Below are positions 19,734-29,071 of a stretch of 64,000 nucleotides of DNA, piece by piece. The position numbers and the translations under genes were made by a program. Position 1 is the first letter of the stretch. Every line of letters begins with the position of its first letter. The notes under the pieces are model-generated. The model ran no database searches. It had not been told where the DNA came from and was given only the letters and a program-made list of their open reading frames with translations. Source of the DNA: Yokenella regensburgei ATCC 49455 (lineage in GTDB: Bacteria; Pseudomonadota; Gammaproteobacteria; Enterobacterales; Enterobacteriaceae). Location of the stretch: contig NZ_JMPS01000064.1 in assembly GCF_000735455.1 (NCBI RefSeq), positions 124,001 to 188,000 of the forward strand, in the 5' to 3' direction.

Positions 19734-22583
19734 TTGAAATACCTTGTCTCTTTCCGCACCACTCTGAAAGTCTCCCGTTACCTGTTTCGGGCGCTGGCGC
19801 TGTTAATCTGGCTGCTGATTGCCTTCTCGTCGGTGTTCTACATCGTGAACGCCCTGCACACGAAAGAGTCAGAGATCCGCCAGGAATTTAACCTGAGCTC
19901 CGATCAGGCGCAGCGCTATATTCAGCGCACATCAGACGTGATGAAAGAGCTGAAGTACATTGCGGAAAACCGACTCACCGCCACTAACGGCGTGCTCGCA
20001 TCGCGGGGAAGCAGCCAGGACACCGACGTACCGGAGTTTGTCCCGCTGTTTGACGACTCAGACTGCACCGCAACCGGCAGCAGCTGGCGCGGTTCGCTCG
20101 AGTCACTGGCGTGGTTTCTGCGCTACTGGCGCGATAATTTCTCCGCTGCCTACGATCTCAACCGTATCTTCCTGATCAGCAGCGATAATCTGTGCATGGC
20201 TAATTTCGGCCTGCGGGATATTCCCGTCGAGCGCGATCAGGCCCTGAAACTGCTGCACGAACGCATTATGAAATACCGCGATGCTCCGCAGGATGAGCGC
20301 GGTAACAACCTGTACTGGATTAGCCAGGGGCCACGCCCGGGCGTAGGGAATTTCTATGCTTTAACCCCGGTATATCTGGCTAATCGTCTGCAGGGACTGC
20401 TTGGCGTCGAGCAGACGGTACGGATGGAAAACTTTTTCACCCCGGGTAATTTACCGATGGGGGTGACGATTCTCGACGAAAACGGCCAGTCGCTGATTTC
20501 GCTCGCCGGGCCGGAGAGCAAAATTAAGGTTGAGCCACACTGGATGCAGGAACGCTCGTGGTTTGGTTACACCTCAGGCTTCCGCGAGCTGGTGCTGAAA
20601 AAAAACCTGCCGCCGTCGTCGCTCAGCGTGGTCTATTCCGTACCGGTCGATCTGGTGCTGGAACGTATTCGCATGCTGATCCTCAATGCCATTCTGCTGA
20701 ACGTGCTGGTGGGCGCGGCGCTGTTTATGCTCGCGCGGATGTACGAGCGGCGGATCTTTATTCCGGCGGAAAGCGATGCCCAGCGGCTGGAGGAGCATGA
20801 GCAGTTCAACCGCAAAATTGTTGCCTCGGCGCCGGTTGGGATCTGTATTTTGCGTACTCAGGATGGCACTAACATTCTGAGCAACGAGCTCGCACACAAC
20901 TACCTCAACATGCTGACCCATGAAGACCGTCAGCGGTTGACGCAAATTATCTGCGGGCAGCAGGTCAACTTTGTTGACGTACTGACCAGCAACAACACGA
21001 ACTTGCAGATAAGTTTTGTGCACTCTCGCTACCGCAACGAGAACGTGGCTATCTGCGTGCTGGTTGACGTCAGCTCGCGTGTCAAAATGGAAGAGTCATT
21101 GCAGGAGATGGCGCAGGCGGCCGAGCAGGCGAGCCAGTCGAAATCGATGTTCCTCGCCACCGTCAGCCACGAGCTGCGCACCCCGCTCTACGGTATTATC
21201 GGTAACCTCGATTTGTTGCAAACTAAAGAGCTGCCGAAAGGGGTGGATCGTCTGGTGACGGCGATGAACAACTCCTCCAGCCTGCTTTTAAAAATCATCA
21301 GCGACATTCTCGATTTCTCGAAAATTGAGTCTGAGCAGTTGAAGATAGAACCGCGCGAGTTCTCCCCACGTGAGGTGATGAACCATATCACCGCAAACTA
21401 TCTGCCGCTGGTCGTCCGCAAACAGCTGGGGCTGTACTGCTTTATCGAGCCAGACGTGCCGCAGCAGATGATGGGTGACCCGATGCGTCTGCAGCAGGTT
21501 ATTTCAAACCTGCTGAGCAACGCGATTAAATTTACCGATATCGGCTGTATCGTGCTGCACGTGCGCGCCGTCGGGGATTATCTCAGCATCAGCGTGCGCG
21601 ATACCGGCGTCGGTATTCCGGCGAAAGAAGTGGTGCGTCTGTTTGATCCATTCTTCCAGGTCGGCACCGGCGTACAGCGCAACTTCCAGGGGACCGGCCT
21701 TGGGCTTGCTATCTGCGAAAAGCTTATCAGCATGATGGATGGTGATATCTCCGTAGACACCGAGCCGGGCATGGGTAGCCAGTTTACTATCCGTATTCCG
21801 CTGTATGGCGCGCAGAATCTGCTGGCGCTTTCAAACGATGGGCTGATGCACAAACGCTGCTGGCTGGCGGTGAATAATGATTTCCTCTGCCAGTATCTTG
21901 AATCGTTGCTCGCCCTGCGGGGGATTGAGGTCCGACGCTATGAAGGGCAGCAGCCGGGAGTCGACGATACGCTGATCACCGATGGCGAGCTAACGACACC
22001 ATGGGCAGGACGGGCGGCGGTGGTCTTCTGTCGTCGCCATATCGGGATCCCGGTTGAACGCTCGCCCGGCGTCTGGCTGCAAAGCGTGGCAACGCCTCAT
22101 GAGCTGGTGGCGCTGCTCGGTCGCATCTACATGCTTGAATCGGAAAATGCCGATGCGCCTGACACCGCGGCCTCAGCGGATTCGGCCGCGATGAACGACG
22201 ACATGATGATCCTGGTTGTGGACGATCACCCGATAAACCGTCGGCTGCTTGCCGATCAGCTCGGATCGCTTGGTTATCAGTGTAAAACGGCCAACGACGG
22301 CGTTGATGCGCTGAGCGTGCTCAGTAAGAATCACATTGATATCGTGCTGAGCGATGTGAACATGCCTAACATGGATGGTTATCGCCTGACGCAGCGGATC
22401 CGCCAGCTGGGGCTGACGCTCCCGGTAGTAGGGGTGACCGCGAACGCGCTGGCGGAAGAGAAGCAGCGCTGCCTTGAATCCGGCATGGACAGTTGTCTGT
22501 CGAAACCCGTGGTGCTGGACGTGTTGAAACAGACGCTGGCGTTCTACGTCGCGCAAGTCAGAAAGGCAAGGGATACAGCCTGA
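19734..22583 (+). CDS. rcsC: Rcs phosphorelay hybrid sensor histidine kinase
   Basis: RcsC senses envelope stress through RcsF/IgaA and phosphorylates RcsD, then RcsB. With the TTG start at 19734 the protein is 949 aa, exactly the E. coli length, beginning (M)KYLVSFRTTLKVSRY. A first membrane helix lies at about 20-40, a periplasmic domain up to about 310, and a second helix at about 312-335. The histidine kinase core has the phosphorylated His in ATVSHELRTPLYG and the ATPase G-boxes DTGVGIP and GTGLGLAI. The C-terminal receiver has its Asp in VLSDVNMPNMDG. An earlier in-frame start would add 28 residues unlike the family. It converges with rcsB. Confidence 0.95.
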   Translation: MKYLVSFRTTLKVSRYLFRALALLIWLLIAFSSVFYIVNALHTKESEIRQEFNLSSDQAQRYIQRTSDVMKELKYIAENRLTATNGVLASRGSSQDTDVPEFVPLFDDSDCTATGSSWRGSLESLAWFLRYWRDNFSAAYDLNRIFLISSDNLCMANFGLRDIPVERDQALKLLHERIMKYRDAPQDERGNNLYWISQGPRPGVGNFYALTPVYLANRLQGLLGVEQTVRMENFFTPGNLPMGVTILDENGQSLISLAGPESKIKVEPHWMQERSWFGYTSGFRELVLKKNLPPSSLSVVYSVPVDLVLERIRMLILNAILLNVLVGAALFMLARMYERRIFIPAESDAQRLEEHEQFNRKIVASAPVGICILRTQDGTNILSNELAHNYLNMLTHEDRQRLTQIICGQQVNFVDVLTSNNTNLQISFVHSRYRNENVAICVLVDVSSRVKMEESLQEMAQAAEQASQSKSMFLATVSHELRTPLYGIIGNLDLLQTKELPKGVDRLVTAMNNSSSLLLKIISDILDFSKIESEQLKIEPREFSPREVMNHITANYLPLVVRKQLGLYCFIEPDVPQQMMGDPMRLQQVISNLLSNAIKFTDIGCIVLHVRAVGDYLSISVRDTGVGIPAKEVVRLFDPFFQVGTGVQRNFQGTGLGLAICEKLISMMDGDISVDTEPGMGSQFTIRIPLYGAQNLLALSNDGLMHKRCWLAVNNDFLCQYLESLLALRGIEVRRYEGQQPGVDDTLITDGELTTPWAGRAAVVFCRRHIGIPVERSPGVWLQSVATPHELVALLGRIYMLESENADAPDTAASADSAAMNDDMMILVVDDHPINRRLLADQLGSLGYQCKTANDGVDALSVLSKNHIDIVLSDVNMPNMDGYRLTQRIRQLGLTLPVVGVTANALAEEKQRCLESGMDSCLSKPVVLDVLKQTLAFYVAQVRKARDTA

Positions 22584-22584
22584 T

Positions 22585-22608
22585 TTCCCCCCGGGGCTAC
22601 CGGGGGAA
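22585..22608. terminator. GC-rich hairpin between convergent rcsC and rcsB
   Basis: TTCCCCCCGG / CCGGGGGAA (one bulged C, 5-base loop) fills most of the 32-base gap between the two stop codons. No U tract follows in either direction, so termination efficiency is uncertain. Confidence 0.4.
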
Positions 22609-22615
22609 GCGGGGA

Positions 22616-23266
22616 TTAATCTTTGTCGGCGGAGCTCAGGGTGACCGAGGAGAGGTAGTTCAGCAGGGCGATGTCGTTTTCGACACCCAGCTTCATCATT
22701 GCCGATTTCTTCTGGCTGCTGATGGTCTTAATGCTGCGGTTGAGTTTCTTGGCAATCTCGGTAACCAGGAAACCTTCGGCAAACAGACGCAGCACTTCGC
22801 TCTCTTTCGGTGACAGGCGTTTGTCGCCATAACCGCCTGCGCTGATTTTTTCCAGCAGACGAGACACGCTTTCTGGCGTGAATTTTTTGCCTTTCTGCAG
22901 GGCGGCCAGTGCTTTTGGCAGGTCAGTAGGTGCGCCTTGCTTCAGGACAATCCCTTCGATATCAAGATCCAGCACCGCGCTCAGGATCGCCGGGTTATTG
23001 TTCATGGTCAGAACGATGATCGACAGCGTCGGGAAGTGACGCTTGATGTATTTAATCAGCGTAATGCCGTCACCGTATTTGTCTCCCGGCATGGAGAGAT
23101 CGGTGATGAGGACGTGGGCATCCAGTTTCGGCAGATTGTTAATCAGTGCGGTGGAGTCTTCAAATTCGCCAACAACATTCACCCACTCGATTTGCTCAAG
23201 TGATTTGCGAATACCGAACAGTACAATCGGATGGTCATCGGCAATAATTACGTTCATATTGTTCAT
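22616..23266 (-). CDS. rcsB: Rcs phosphorelay response regulator
   Basis: RcsB is the DNA-binding output of the Rcs relay, controlling capsule, flagella, division and rprA. It is 216 aa from the ATG at 23266 (MNNMNVIIADDHP), identical in length to E. coli. The receiver domain has the acidic pair ADD near residues 9-11 and the phosphorylated Asp in LITDLSMPG. The C-terminal LuxR-type HTH includes LSPKESEVLRLFAEGF and KTISSQKKSAMMKLG. It lies 16 bases after rcsD in the same transcription unit. Confidence 0.97.
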   Translation of the reverse strand: MNNMNVIIADDHPIVLFGIRKSLEQIEWVNVVGEFEDSTALINNLPKLDAHVLITDLSMPGDKYGDGITLIKYIKRHFPTLSIIVLTMNNNPAILSAVLDLDIEGIVLKQGAPTDLPKALAALQKGKKFTPESVSRLLEKISAGGYGDKRLSPKESEVLRLFAEGFLVTEIAKKLNRSIKTISSQKKSAMMKLGVENDIALLNYLSSVTLSSADKD

Positions 23267-23282
23267 GTATAAGGCTACCTTG

Positions 23283-25955
23283 CTACAGCAAGCTCTTGAC
23301 GTAAGCGTCAATGTCGCTGATATATTTTTCTATTCCTGGAGCATCTTTCTCACGGATCAGATGTTCCAGCGTTTCACATAACTGCTTGCCGGGTACCAGA
23401 TTTAGCATGGCAAACACCCCTTTAAGTCGGTGTGCTGTCTGCGCCAGCGCGGCAAAATCATGCGCTGATGATTCAGTATACAACCTCTTAACATCGTCGG
23501 GTACCGTATCGACAAACAGCGCGTAATAGCCGCTGGCGTGGAGCTCGGCGTTTTCATTCACGCCTGTAGACGGCGCTTCCACGATCTCGTCCTGAGCCAG
23601 TTGCTCTTCGATCAGCTGCAGTACAGCTTCCTGCATTGCGTTGCTGATATTAAAGTTGACGCGCAGTTGGCCTGGGCCAATTTTGCGGATACCAGACTCA
23701 TCATCGCTTAAAAGCAAGCCCGAGGCAGTAAGATTAGACGGATTATCCGTTAAAAAGAGATCATATTCTTGACTTGTTAGCCTTTCATCCGGGGAAATGC
23801 AGGTCGCCCCCCAGTTTTCAAGCAGCCGTACCACGATAGTGCGGATTTCGTTTGACGTCACATCAATCATTGCCACCACGTCATCCAGCAGACGCTCTTC
23901 GGCCTCGCTATCCTGAGCGCGGGCGGCCATTTTCACGTGCAGCGAGTAGCGGGTGCCAAGGGTATCTCGTGCTTTGATGTTGAGATGTCCACCGAGTTTG
24001 CGCGCCAGCTGATCGCACAGCCAGAAGGTCAGGGCGTTAGCTTTACCGTAGCGGTCGCCCTGAGTGTCGTTCAGGAACGGGAAATGCAGATTGTCGATTT
24101 CGCTGTTGCTGACGCCATTACCCGTATCCAGGATGCGCAGCGTCAGGCGGTCGTCGGCTGACTCATCGGTATTCACCTCAAGGGTGATTTTGCCAATTTG
24201 CGTGGTGGTGACGGCGTACTGAATCAGCAGCAGCAGGACCCGACGCAGCGCATCGCGGTCGCCGTGACGTTCATCACCCGCCGGTAGACGGTTGTTAATC
24301 AGCAGCTGCAGCCCCTTACGTTTGATAACGGGCAAAACCTCCGGCACTACCTCATCGATCAGATCCTGAATCGAGAACAGAGTAGAGGTGCCTTTCCAGC
24401 TGTCATTTTCCAGCATGTTGGCCAGTTGAATTTCATCGATCAGGCGTACCAGTACGTCGGCATTGGCGGCGAGCTTTTTCGCCTCATCGCCGCCGACATG
24501 AGCGGCTTCTTCGGCCAGCATACGAACCGGCTGCTTCAGTGCTTCACCGATATTCTGCATAAAGGCGGCGCGACCCTGCTGGTTTTTCTCATACAGCCGC
24601 TGGGCCTGCTTGAGCTTTTTATTCACCAGCACTTCCCGGTCCTGATCGCGAATGATGAAGATTTGAGTTCGCGGTGCCGCCTGGCTGCGGAACTGGCGAA
24701 TTTCATACAGCTCATTGTTAATGGTGGCCTGAATAACGCCCTGATGCTGGTCGGCCATGCTGGTGATGTTCTGCAGATTCAAATGCGGCAACAGATGGTC
24801 GGCAATTTTATTGCTGAGTATCGTGCGGTTAGATTCCTGATCGTGAACCAGCAGGCCCAGCGGCAACACCGAGACGATTTCTTCATTGATGGCCCGCAGC
24901 GCACGAATTTCATTGCTCACCGCCGTTGGTGAAACTGAATCGCTCTGGTTACGGCCTGGTTGATGGCGGAAGGTGGTGTAGCCAAACAGCGCCAGCGCCA
25001 GTAAGCCAATGTTTAACAGCAACGGCAGCAGGATGTTTTGCAGCGTATCGAGCAGCAGGGTGCCAAACGGGACCTGCCACACCAGACGCATGCCGGTGCT
25101 GTTAATAGAAGAAGAGATTTCGATGCGCGAGCTGTTGAAGTTGATGCTGACGCTGTCCGCCGCCTCTTTCTCGGATGGACGCACGGCGTTTGGCGATGTG
25201 TCCTGTTCCAGACGGAAGCTATCAAGCGACATGCCCGGTGGAATAAGGTCGTTAATCGGTAAATCGAAAGCCACAACCGTCGCCAGATGGCCCGGCTGAT
25301 TGAAGGTGGTGCGCAGCGTAAAGTAGTGACCATTTTGCCAGGCAAGCTTACGCAGCGACGAGAAGGTTTCACGCTCATCCAGCGTGTTGGCCTGCTGGAG
25401 CATCTCTGCGCGGCGCGAATCAACGATAGAGCCGATAGTCGATTCTTTAAAGCCGGAAGAGAGATCCTTCAGCGGCAGCGTGGAGATCAAAATCAGGCTG
25501 TTATCCTGGCCGTTCAGATAATACATCGACCACGGCACGGTTTCCGCGCCCCACAGCGTGTCGAGGTAGGTCGACATCTTCTGGGTCATGTCCAGCGTCG
25601 CACTGTCGTGAGAACCGAAAATCAGCGCTTCCGTTTTGCGTCTTGGTTTTTCCAGATAGTAGACATCTTGCTTGACTCGCGTTTCCTGCAGTCCTTCGCC
25701 GCTGGTACCCGCAGAAGCCGCAATATTGTCGTAAATCTGCCAGGTCGCGTAGCGCCAGGTATCAATACGCTTATGCAGGGCATGCGTCACATCCACTATC
25801 TGATAGCTACGATCTTTCAGCCACGCGTTGACCGCGCTTTGTACCAGAACACCCAGGGTTACCAGCAGCACCACGATCATCAGCAGGAAGAAGCGTGTGA
25901 TGTTGCCTGGTATTAAGGAGAATTTGTTTGGGATCATCGTGGCAGAATGACTCAT
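23283..25955 (-). CDS. rcsD: Rcs phosphotransfer protein
   Basis: RcsD is the membrane-bound histidine-phosphotransfer intermediate between RcsC and RcsB. With the ATG at 25955 it is 890 aa, the E. coli length; the frame is open further upstream but that leader is not family-like. A transmembrane helix at about 18-40 and another at about 305-325 flank a periplasmic domain. A degenerate kinase-like ATPase domain follows. The C-terminal HPt domain carries the phospho-accepting His in ALAQTAHRLKGVFAML. It is the first gene of rcsDB, adjacent to micF and ompC as in E. coli. Confidence 0.95.
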   Translation of the reverse strand: MSHSATMIPNKFSLIPGNITRFFLLMIVVLLVTLGVLVQSAVNAWLKDRSYQIVDVTHALHKRIDTWRYATWQIYDNIAASAGTSGEGLQETRVKQDVYYLEKPRRKTEALIFGSHDSATLDMTQKMSTYLDTLWGAETVPWSMYYLNGQDNSLILISTLPLKDLSSGFKESTIGSIVDSRRAEMLQQANTLDERETFSSLRKLAWQNGHYFTLRTTFNQPGHLATVVAFDLPINDLIPPGMSLDSFRLEQDTSPNAVRPSEKEAADSVSINFNSSRIEISSSINSTGMRLVWQVPFGTLLLDTLQNILLPLLLNIGLLALALFGYTTFRHQPGRNQSDSVSPTAVSNEIRALRAINEEIVSVLPLGLLVHDQESNRTILSNKIADHLLPHLNLQNITSMADQHQGVIQATINNELYEIRQFRSQAAPRTQIFIIRDQDREVLVNKKLKQAQRLYEKNQQGRAAFMQNIGEALKQPVRMLAEEAAHVGGDEAKKLAANADVLVRLIDEIQLANMLENDSWKGTSTLFSIQDLIDEVVPEVLPVIKRKGLQLLINNRLPAGDERHGDRDALRRVLLLLIQYAVTTTQIGKITLEVNTDESADDRLTLRILDTGNGVSNSEIDNLHFPFLNDTQGDRYGKANALTFWLCDQLARKLGGHLNIKARDTLGTRYSLHVKMAARAQDSEAEERLLDDVVAMIDVTSNEIRTIVVRLLENWGATCISPDERLTSQEYDLFLTDNPSNLTASGLLLSDDESGIRKIGPGQLRVNFNISNAMQEAVLQLIEEQLAQDEIVEAPSTGVNENAELHASGYYALFVDTVPDDVKRLYTESSAHDFAALAQTAHRLKGVFAMLNLVPGKQLCETLEHLIREKDAPGIEKYISDIDAYVKSLL

Positions 25956-26278
25956 TGTCGTATCAAACAGGTAATGGCGAAGGCGCCGTATGCTGCTGGC
26001 AGTATAAAGGCTGACGCGGCAAATTCCAGACTCGAACGACGATTCCCGCCGATTTTCCTCCTTATTCCTGGTGCACAGTCTCATTTGACTAAAAGTGTAC
26101 AGTTCCTGAACGGTTGTACAAATATCTGTGTCCTGGGGCAAAGGAATAGCACAAAATATCAAGAGAATATTTTCTGTATGTCTCTAAGAAAACACTGATA
26201 GTTACGGGTTGATTAGTTAATAATCGTTATCATTTCCCGCTGGTAGCACAAGAAAATTCAGCTTGCGTAAAGAAAGGT
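25956..26278. other. rcsD upstream region
   Basis: About 320 bases between rcsD and micF with no supported gene. It should hold the rcsD promoter, transcribed leftward. An AT-rich stretch at about 26210-26240 includes TAATCGTTATCATT, which partly resembles a Fur box but is not convincing. Confidence 0.5.
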
Positions 26279-26371
26279 AAAAAAAACCGAATGCAGGGCA
26301 TCCGGTTGAAATAGGGGTAAACAGACATTCAGAACTGAATGACGGTAATAAATAAAGTTAATGATGATAGC
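26279..26371 (-). ncRNA. micF: MicF antisense small RNA
   Basis: On the minus strand, GCTATCATCATTAACTTTAT starts at 26371 and continues through the conserved MicF body to a terminal hairpin (AACCGGATGC..GCATTCGGTT) and eight Ts. Its total length is 93 nt, the E. coli MicF size. The 5' part pairs with the ompF mRNA leader to repress porin F with Hfq. It is divergent from ompC and shares OmpR control; a TAAAAT -10 lies just upstream on the minus strand (about 26379-26384). Confidence 0.95.
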
Positions 26372-26528
26372 GTCGAGTATTTTAGTTGCGGGTGAAGGTT
26401 TTGTTTTGTCATTCAGTGCTATCACTTGTTTTGCGGTTAACTTGTTGTTTATTAATGTAGAAAATGGTTTTTTTGATTATTTGTGCTTTATTTGTTAGCT
26501 AATCGTGGCGAAAAAAAGTTCCCTAAAA

Positions 26529-26602
26529 TTTACAAAATGAAACATCTTGTGGGCAATTTGAAACACCTTAAAAGTTTTAGTATCATATTCTTGTTGGATT
26601 AT
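26529..26602 (+). promoter_or_regulatory. ompC promoter with OmpR sites
   Basis: Tandem TGAAACATCTT and TTGAAACACCTT motifs at about 26529-26570 correspond to the OmpR-binding repeats of E. coli ompC. They are followed by AAAAGTTTTAGTATCATATTC and a GATTAT -10-like element near 26597-26602. The long leader then runs to AGAGGG and the ATG at 26697. The leader is well conserved, as expected for a target of regulatory RNAs. Confidence 0.8.
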
Positions 26603-26696
26603 TCTGCATTTTGCAGCAAAATGAACTAGCCGACTGATTAGAACGTTAATCAGTAAGCAGTGGCATAAAAAAGGCATATAACAGAGGGTTAATAAC

Positions 26697-27839
26697 ATGA
26701 AAGTTAAAGCACTGTCCCTCCTGGTACCAGCACTGCTGGTAGCGGGCGCAGCGAATGCGGCTGAAATTTATAACAAAGACGGCAACAAATTAGATCTGTA
26801 CGGTAAAGTTGATGGCCTGCACTATTTCTCTAGTGATGACGGCGCCAACGGTGACCAGTCCTACGTTCGTTTCGGCTTCAAAGGCGAAACTCAGATCAAC
26901 GACCAGCTGACCGGTTACGGCCAGTGGGAATACAACGTTCAAGCGAACAACACCGAAAACTCCAGCGGCAACGCATGGACTCGTCTGGCATTCGCTGGTG
27001 TTAAATTCGGCGACTACGGCTCATTCGACTACGGTCGTAACTACGGCGTTCTGTACGACGTAGAAGGCTGGACCGATATGCTGCCAGAGTTCGGTGGCGA
27101 CTCCTACACCAAGTCTGACAACTTCATGACTGGTCGTACTAACGGTGTTGCAACTTACCGTAACAACGACTTCTTCGGTCTGGTTGACGGCCTGAAGTTC
27201 GCTCTGCAGTATCAGGGTAAAAACGAGAACCCAGGTTCTGGCGAAGGTACCAACAACGGTAACCGTAGCTTCCGTAACGCTAACGGCGACGGCTTCGGTG
27301 TTTCTTCTACCTATGACATCGGCGAAGGCTTCAGCGTAGGTGCGGGTTACACCACTTCTAACCGTACCAACGATCAGAAAAACGCTAACCTGGCTAACCA
27401 GCAGTACACTGGTGGTAACAAAGCTGAAGCGTGGACTGCTGGTGCTAAGTACGACGCGAACAACGTCTACATTGCTACCATGTATGCTGAAACCCGCAAC
27501 ATGACTCCGTACGGCAGCACTGATAGCCTGAACGGCGGCGGTATCGCTGACAAAACTCAGAACTTCGAAATCACTGCTCAGTACCAGTTCGATTTCGGTC
27601 TGCGTCCGGCGATCTCTTACCTGCAGTCTAAAGGTAAAGGCCTGAACACCTTCGGCGGCGACTCCGACAAAGATCTGGTTAAATACGTAGATCTGGGTGC
27701 GACCTACTACTTCAACAAGAACATGTCCACCTACGTTGATTACAAAATCAACCTGCTGGACGGTAACGACGACTTCTACAAAAACAACGGTATCGGTACC
27801 GACAACGTTGTTGCACTGGGTCTGGTTTACCAGTTCTAA
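26697..27839 (+). CDS. ompC: Outer-membrane porin OmpC
   Basis: General-diffusion trimeric porin, 380 aa including a 21-residue signal peptide (cleavage after ANA, mature [17 protein letters not shown]). Sixteen-strand barrel signatures are present, including the constriction-loop motif PEFGGDSYT and the terminal aromatic ...LGLVYQF. Synteny with micF/rcsD and apbE makes it ompC rather than another porin. It is OmpR-regulated. Surface loops such as [17 protein letters not shown] are the most variable part. Confidence 0.96.
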   Translation: MKVKALSLLVPALLVAGAANAAEIYNKDGNKLDLYGKVDGLHYFSSDDGANGDQSYVRFGFKGETQINDQLTGYGQWEYNVQANNTENSSGNAWTRLAFAGVKFGDYGSFDYGRNYGVLYDVEGWTDMLPEFGGDSYTKSDNFMTGRTNGVATYRNNDFFGLVDGLKFALQYQGKNENPGSGEGTNNGNRSFRNANGDGFGVSSTYDIGEGFSVGAGYTTSNRTNDQKNANLANQQYTGGNKAEAWTAGAKYDANNVYIATMYAETRNMTPYGSTDSLNGGGIADKTQNFEITAQYQFDFGLRPAISYLQSKGKGLNTFGGDSDKDLVKYVDLGATYYFNKNMSTYVDYKINLLDGNDDFYKNNGIGTDNVVALGLVYQF

Positions 27840-27858
27840 TCTCACTGCATAGTGATAC

Positions 27859-27883
27859 AAAGGGGCCTCTGGCCCCTTTTTTA
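27859..27883 (+). terminator. ompC terminator
   Basis: AAAGGGGCC-TCT-GGCCCCTTTTTT, a strong GC stem plus T run 20 bases after the ompC stop. Confidence 0.92.
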
Positions 27884-27943
27884 ATGTCTCAACTTGCTGA
27901 AACTGGTGTACCCTTGCGCCTTCAGCAAGAGGATAACAACGAC

Positions 27944-28999
27944 ATGGACATGACTTTTTTACGCACAGCTTTCCTGACAACCTGTGTGCTCCTGTCTGGC
28001 TGCGATTCAGCCAGCAAAACCCCGGAAGTGACAAAACCTGCCGCCACGGTGCTGGAAGGAAAAACCATGGGGACCTACTGGCGTGTCAGCGCCATCGATT
28101 TGAATGCCGCTCAGCAAAAATCTTTACGTGAAAGGGTACAGGCGCAGCTCGACGCAGACGATCAGCTGCTGACGACCTGGAAAAGTGACTCCGCGCTGAT
28201 GCGTTTCAATCATTCTCAGAGCACGACACTCTGGCCAGTGACGGAAGCGATGGCCGATATCGTTACCGAGTCGCTGCGGATTGGCGCAAAAACCTACGGG
28301 GCGATGGATATTACCGTCGGGCCGTTAGTCAATCTTTGGGGTTTTGGTCCGGACAAACAACCAGTGAAAACGCCAACCCAGGCGCAGATTGACGCCGCGA
28401 AGGCGCGCACCGGTCTGCAGCATCTGACGGTGGTAAACCAGTCGGGCAAGCAATTCTTGCAGAAAGACATTCCGGATCTTTATGTCGATCTTTCGACGGT
28501 AGGTGAAGGCTATGCCGCGGATCATCTGGCACGACTGATGGAGCAGGAAGGGATCTCCCGTTACCTGGTCTCCGTGGGCGGCGCGCTGGTCAGCCGCGGG
28601 ATGAACGCCGAGGGTAAGCCGTGGCGCGTGGCTATCCAGAAACCGACCGATCGTGAAAACGCGGTGCAGGCTATCGTTGATATCAACGGCCACGGGATCA
28701 GTACCTCGGGTAGCTACCGCAACTACTACGAGCTGGATGGAAAACGCATCTCTCACGTTATCGATCCGCAGAGCGGGCAACCGATTCAGCACAATCTGGT
28801 GTCGGTGACGGTGATTGCGCCGACCGCGCTGGAAGCCGACGGTTGGGACACCGGGCTGATGGTGCTGGGGCCGGAGAAAGCCAAAGAAGTGGTGCGGGAA
28901 CAGGGGCTGGCGGTTTACATGATCACCAAAGAAGGTGAAAACTTTAAGACCTGGATGTCGCCGCAGTTCGCCGGATTCCTCGTCAGCGGCAAAAATTAA
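27944..28999 (+). CDS. apbE: FAD:protein FMN transferase lipoprotein ApbE
   Basis: ApbE covalently attaches FMN to threonines of target flavoproteins in the periplasm. The ATG at 27944 gives 351 aa, the E. coli length, with AAGAGGA upstream. A lipoprotein signal ends at LLSGC (lipidated Cys near residue 19). Family motifs are GKTMGTYWRV, GAMDITVGPLVNLWGFG, DLSTVGEGYAADH, SVGGALVSRG and HVIDPQSGQPI. It stands between ompC and ada. Confidence 0.94.
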   Translation: MDMTFLRTAFLTTCVLLSGCDSASKTPEVTKPAATVLEGKTMGTYWRVSAIDLNAAQQKSLRERVQAQLDADDQLLTTWKSDSALMRFNHSQSTTLWPVTEAMADIVTESLRIGAKTYGAMDITVGPLVNLWGFGPDKQPVKTPTQAQIDAAKARTGLQHLTVVNQSGKQFLQKDIPDLYVDLSTVGEGYAADHLARLMEQEGISRYLVSVGGALVSRGMNAEGKPWRVAIQKPTDRENAVQAIVDINGHGISTSGSYRNYYELDGKRISHVIDPQSGQPIQHNLVSVTVIAPTALEADGWDTGLMVLGPEKAKEVVREQGLAVYMITKEGENFKTWMSPQFAGFLVSGKN

Positions 29000-29071
29000 A
29001 AAGCAAGATTGCGGGTTTTTTCTCACCGACTGTACGGCAAAGTAGGGCTAACCTTAACCAAGGAGGCCATG

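Noticed and set aside
26213-26236. Fur-box-like sequence near rcsD
   Set aside because: Only part of the 19-base consensus matches and the region is simply AT-rich; not strong enough to call.
26495-26698. 67-codon minus-strand frame across the ompC promoter
   Set aside because: Overlaps OmpR sites and the ompC leader, which are conserved as regulatory DNA, not as protein.
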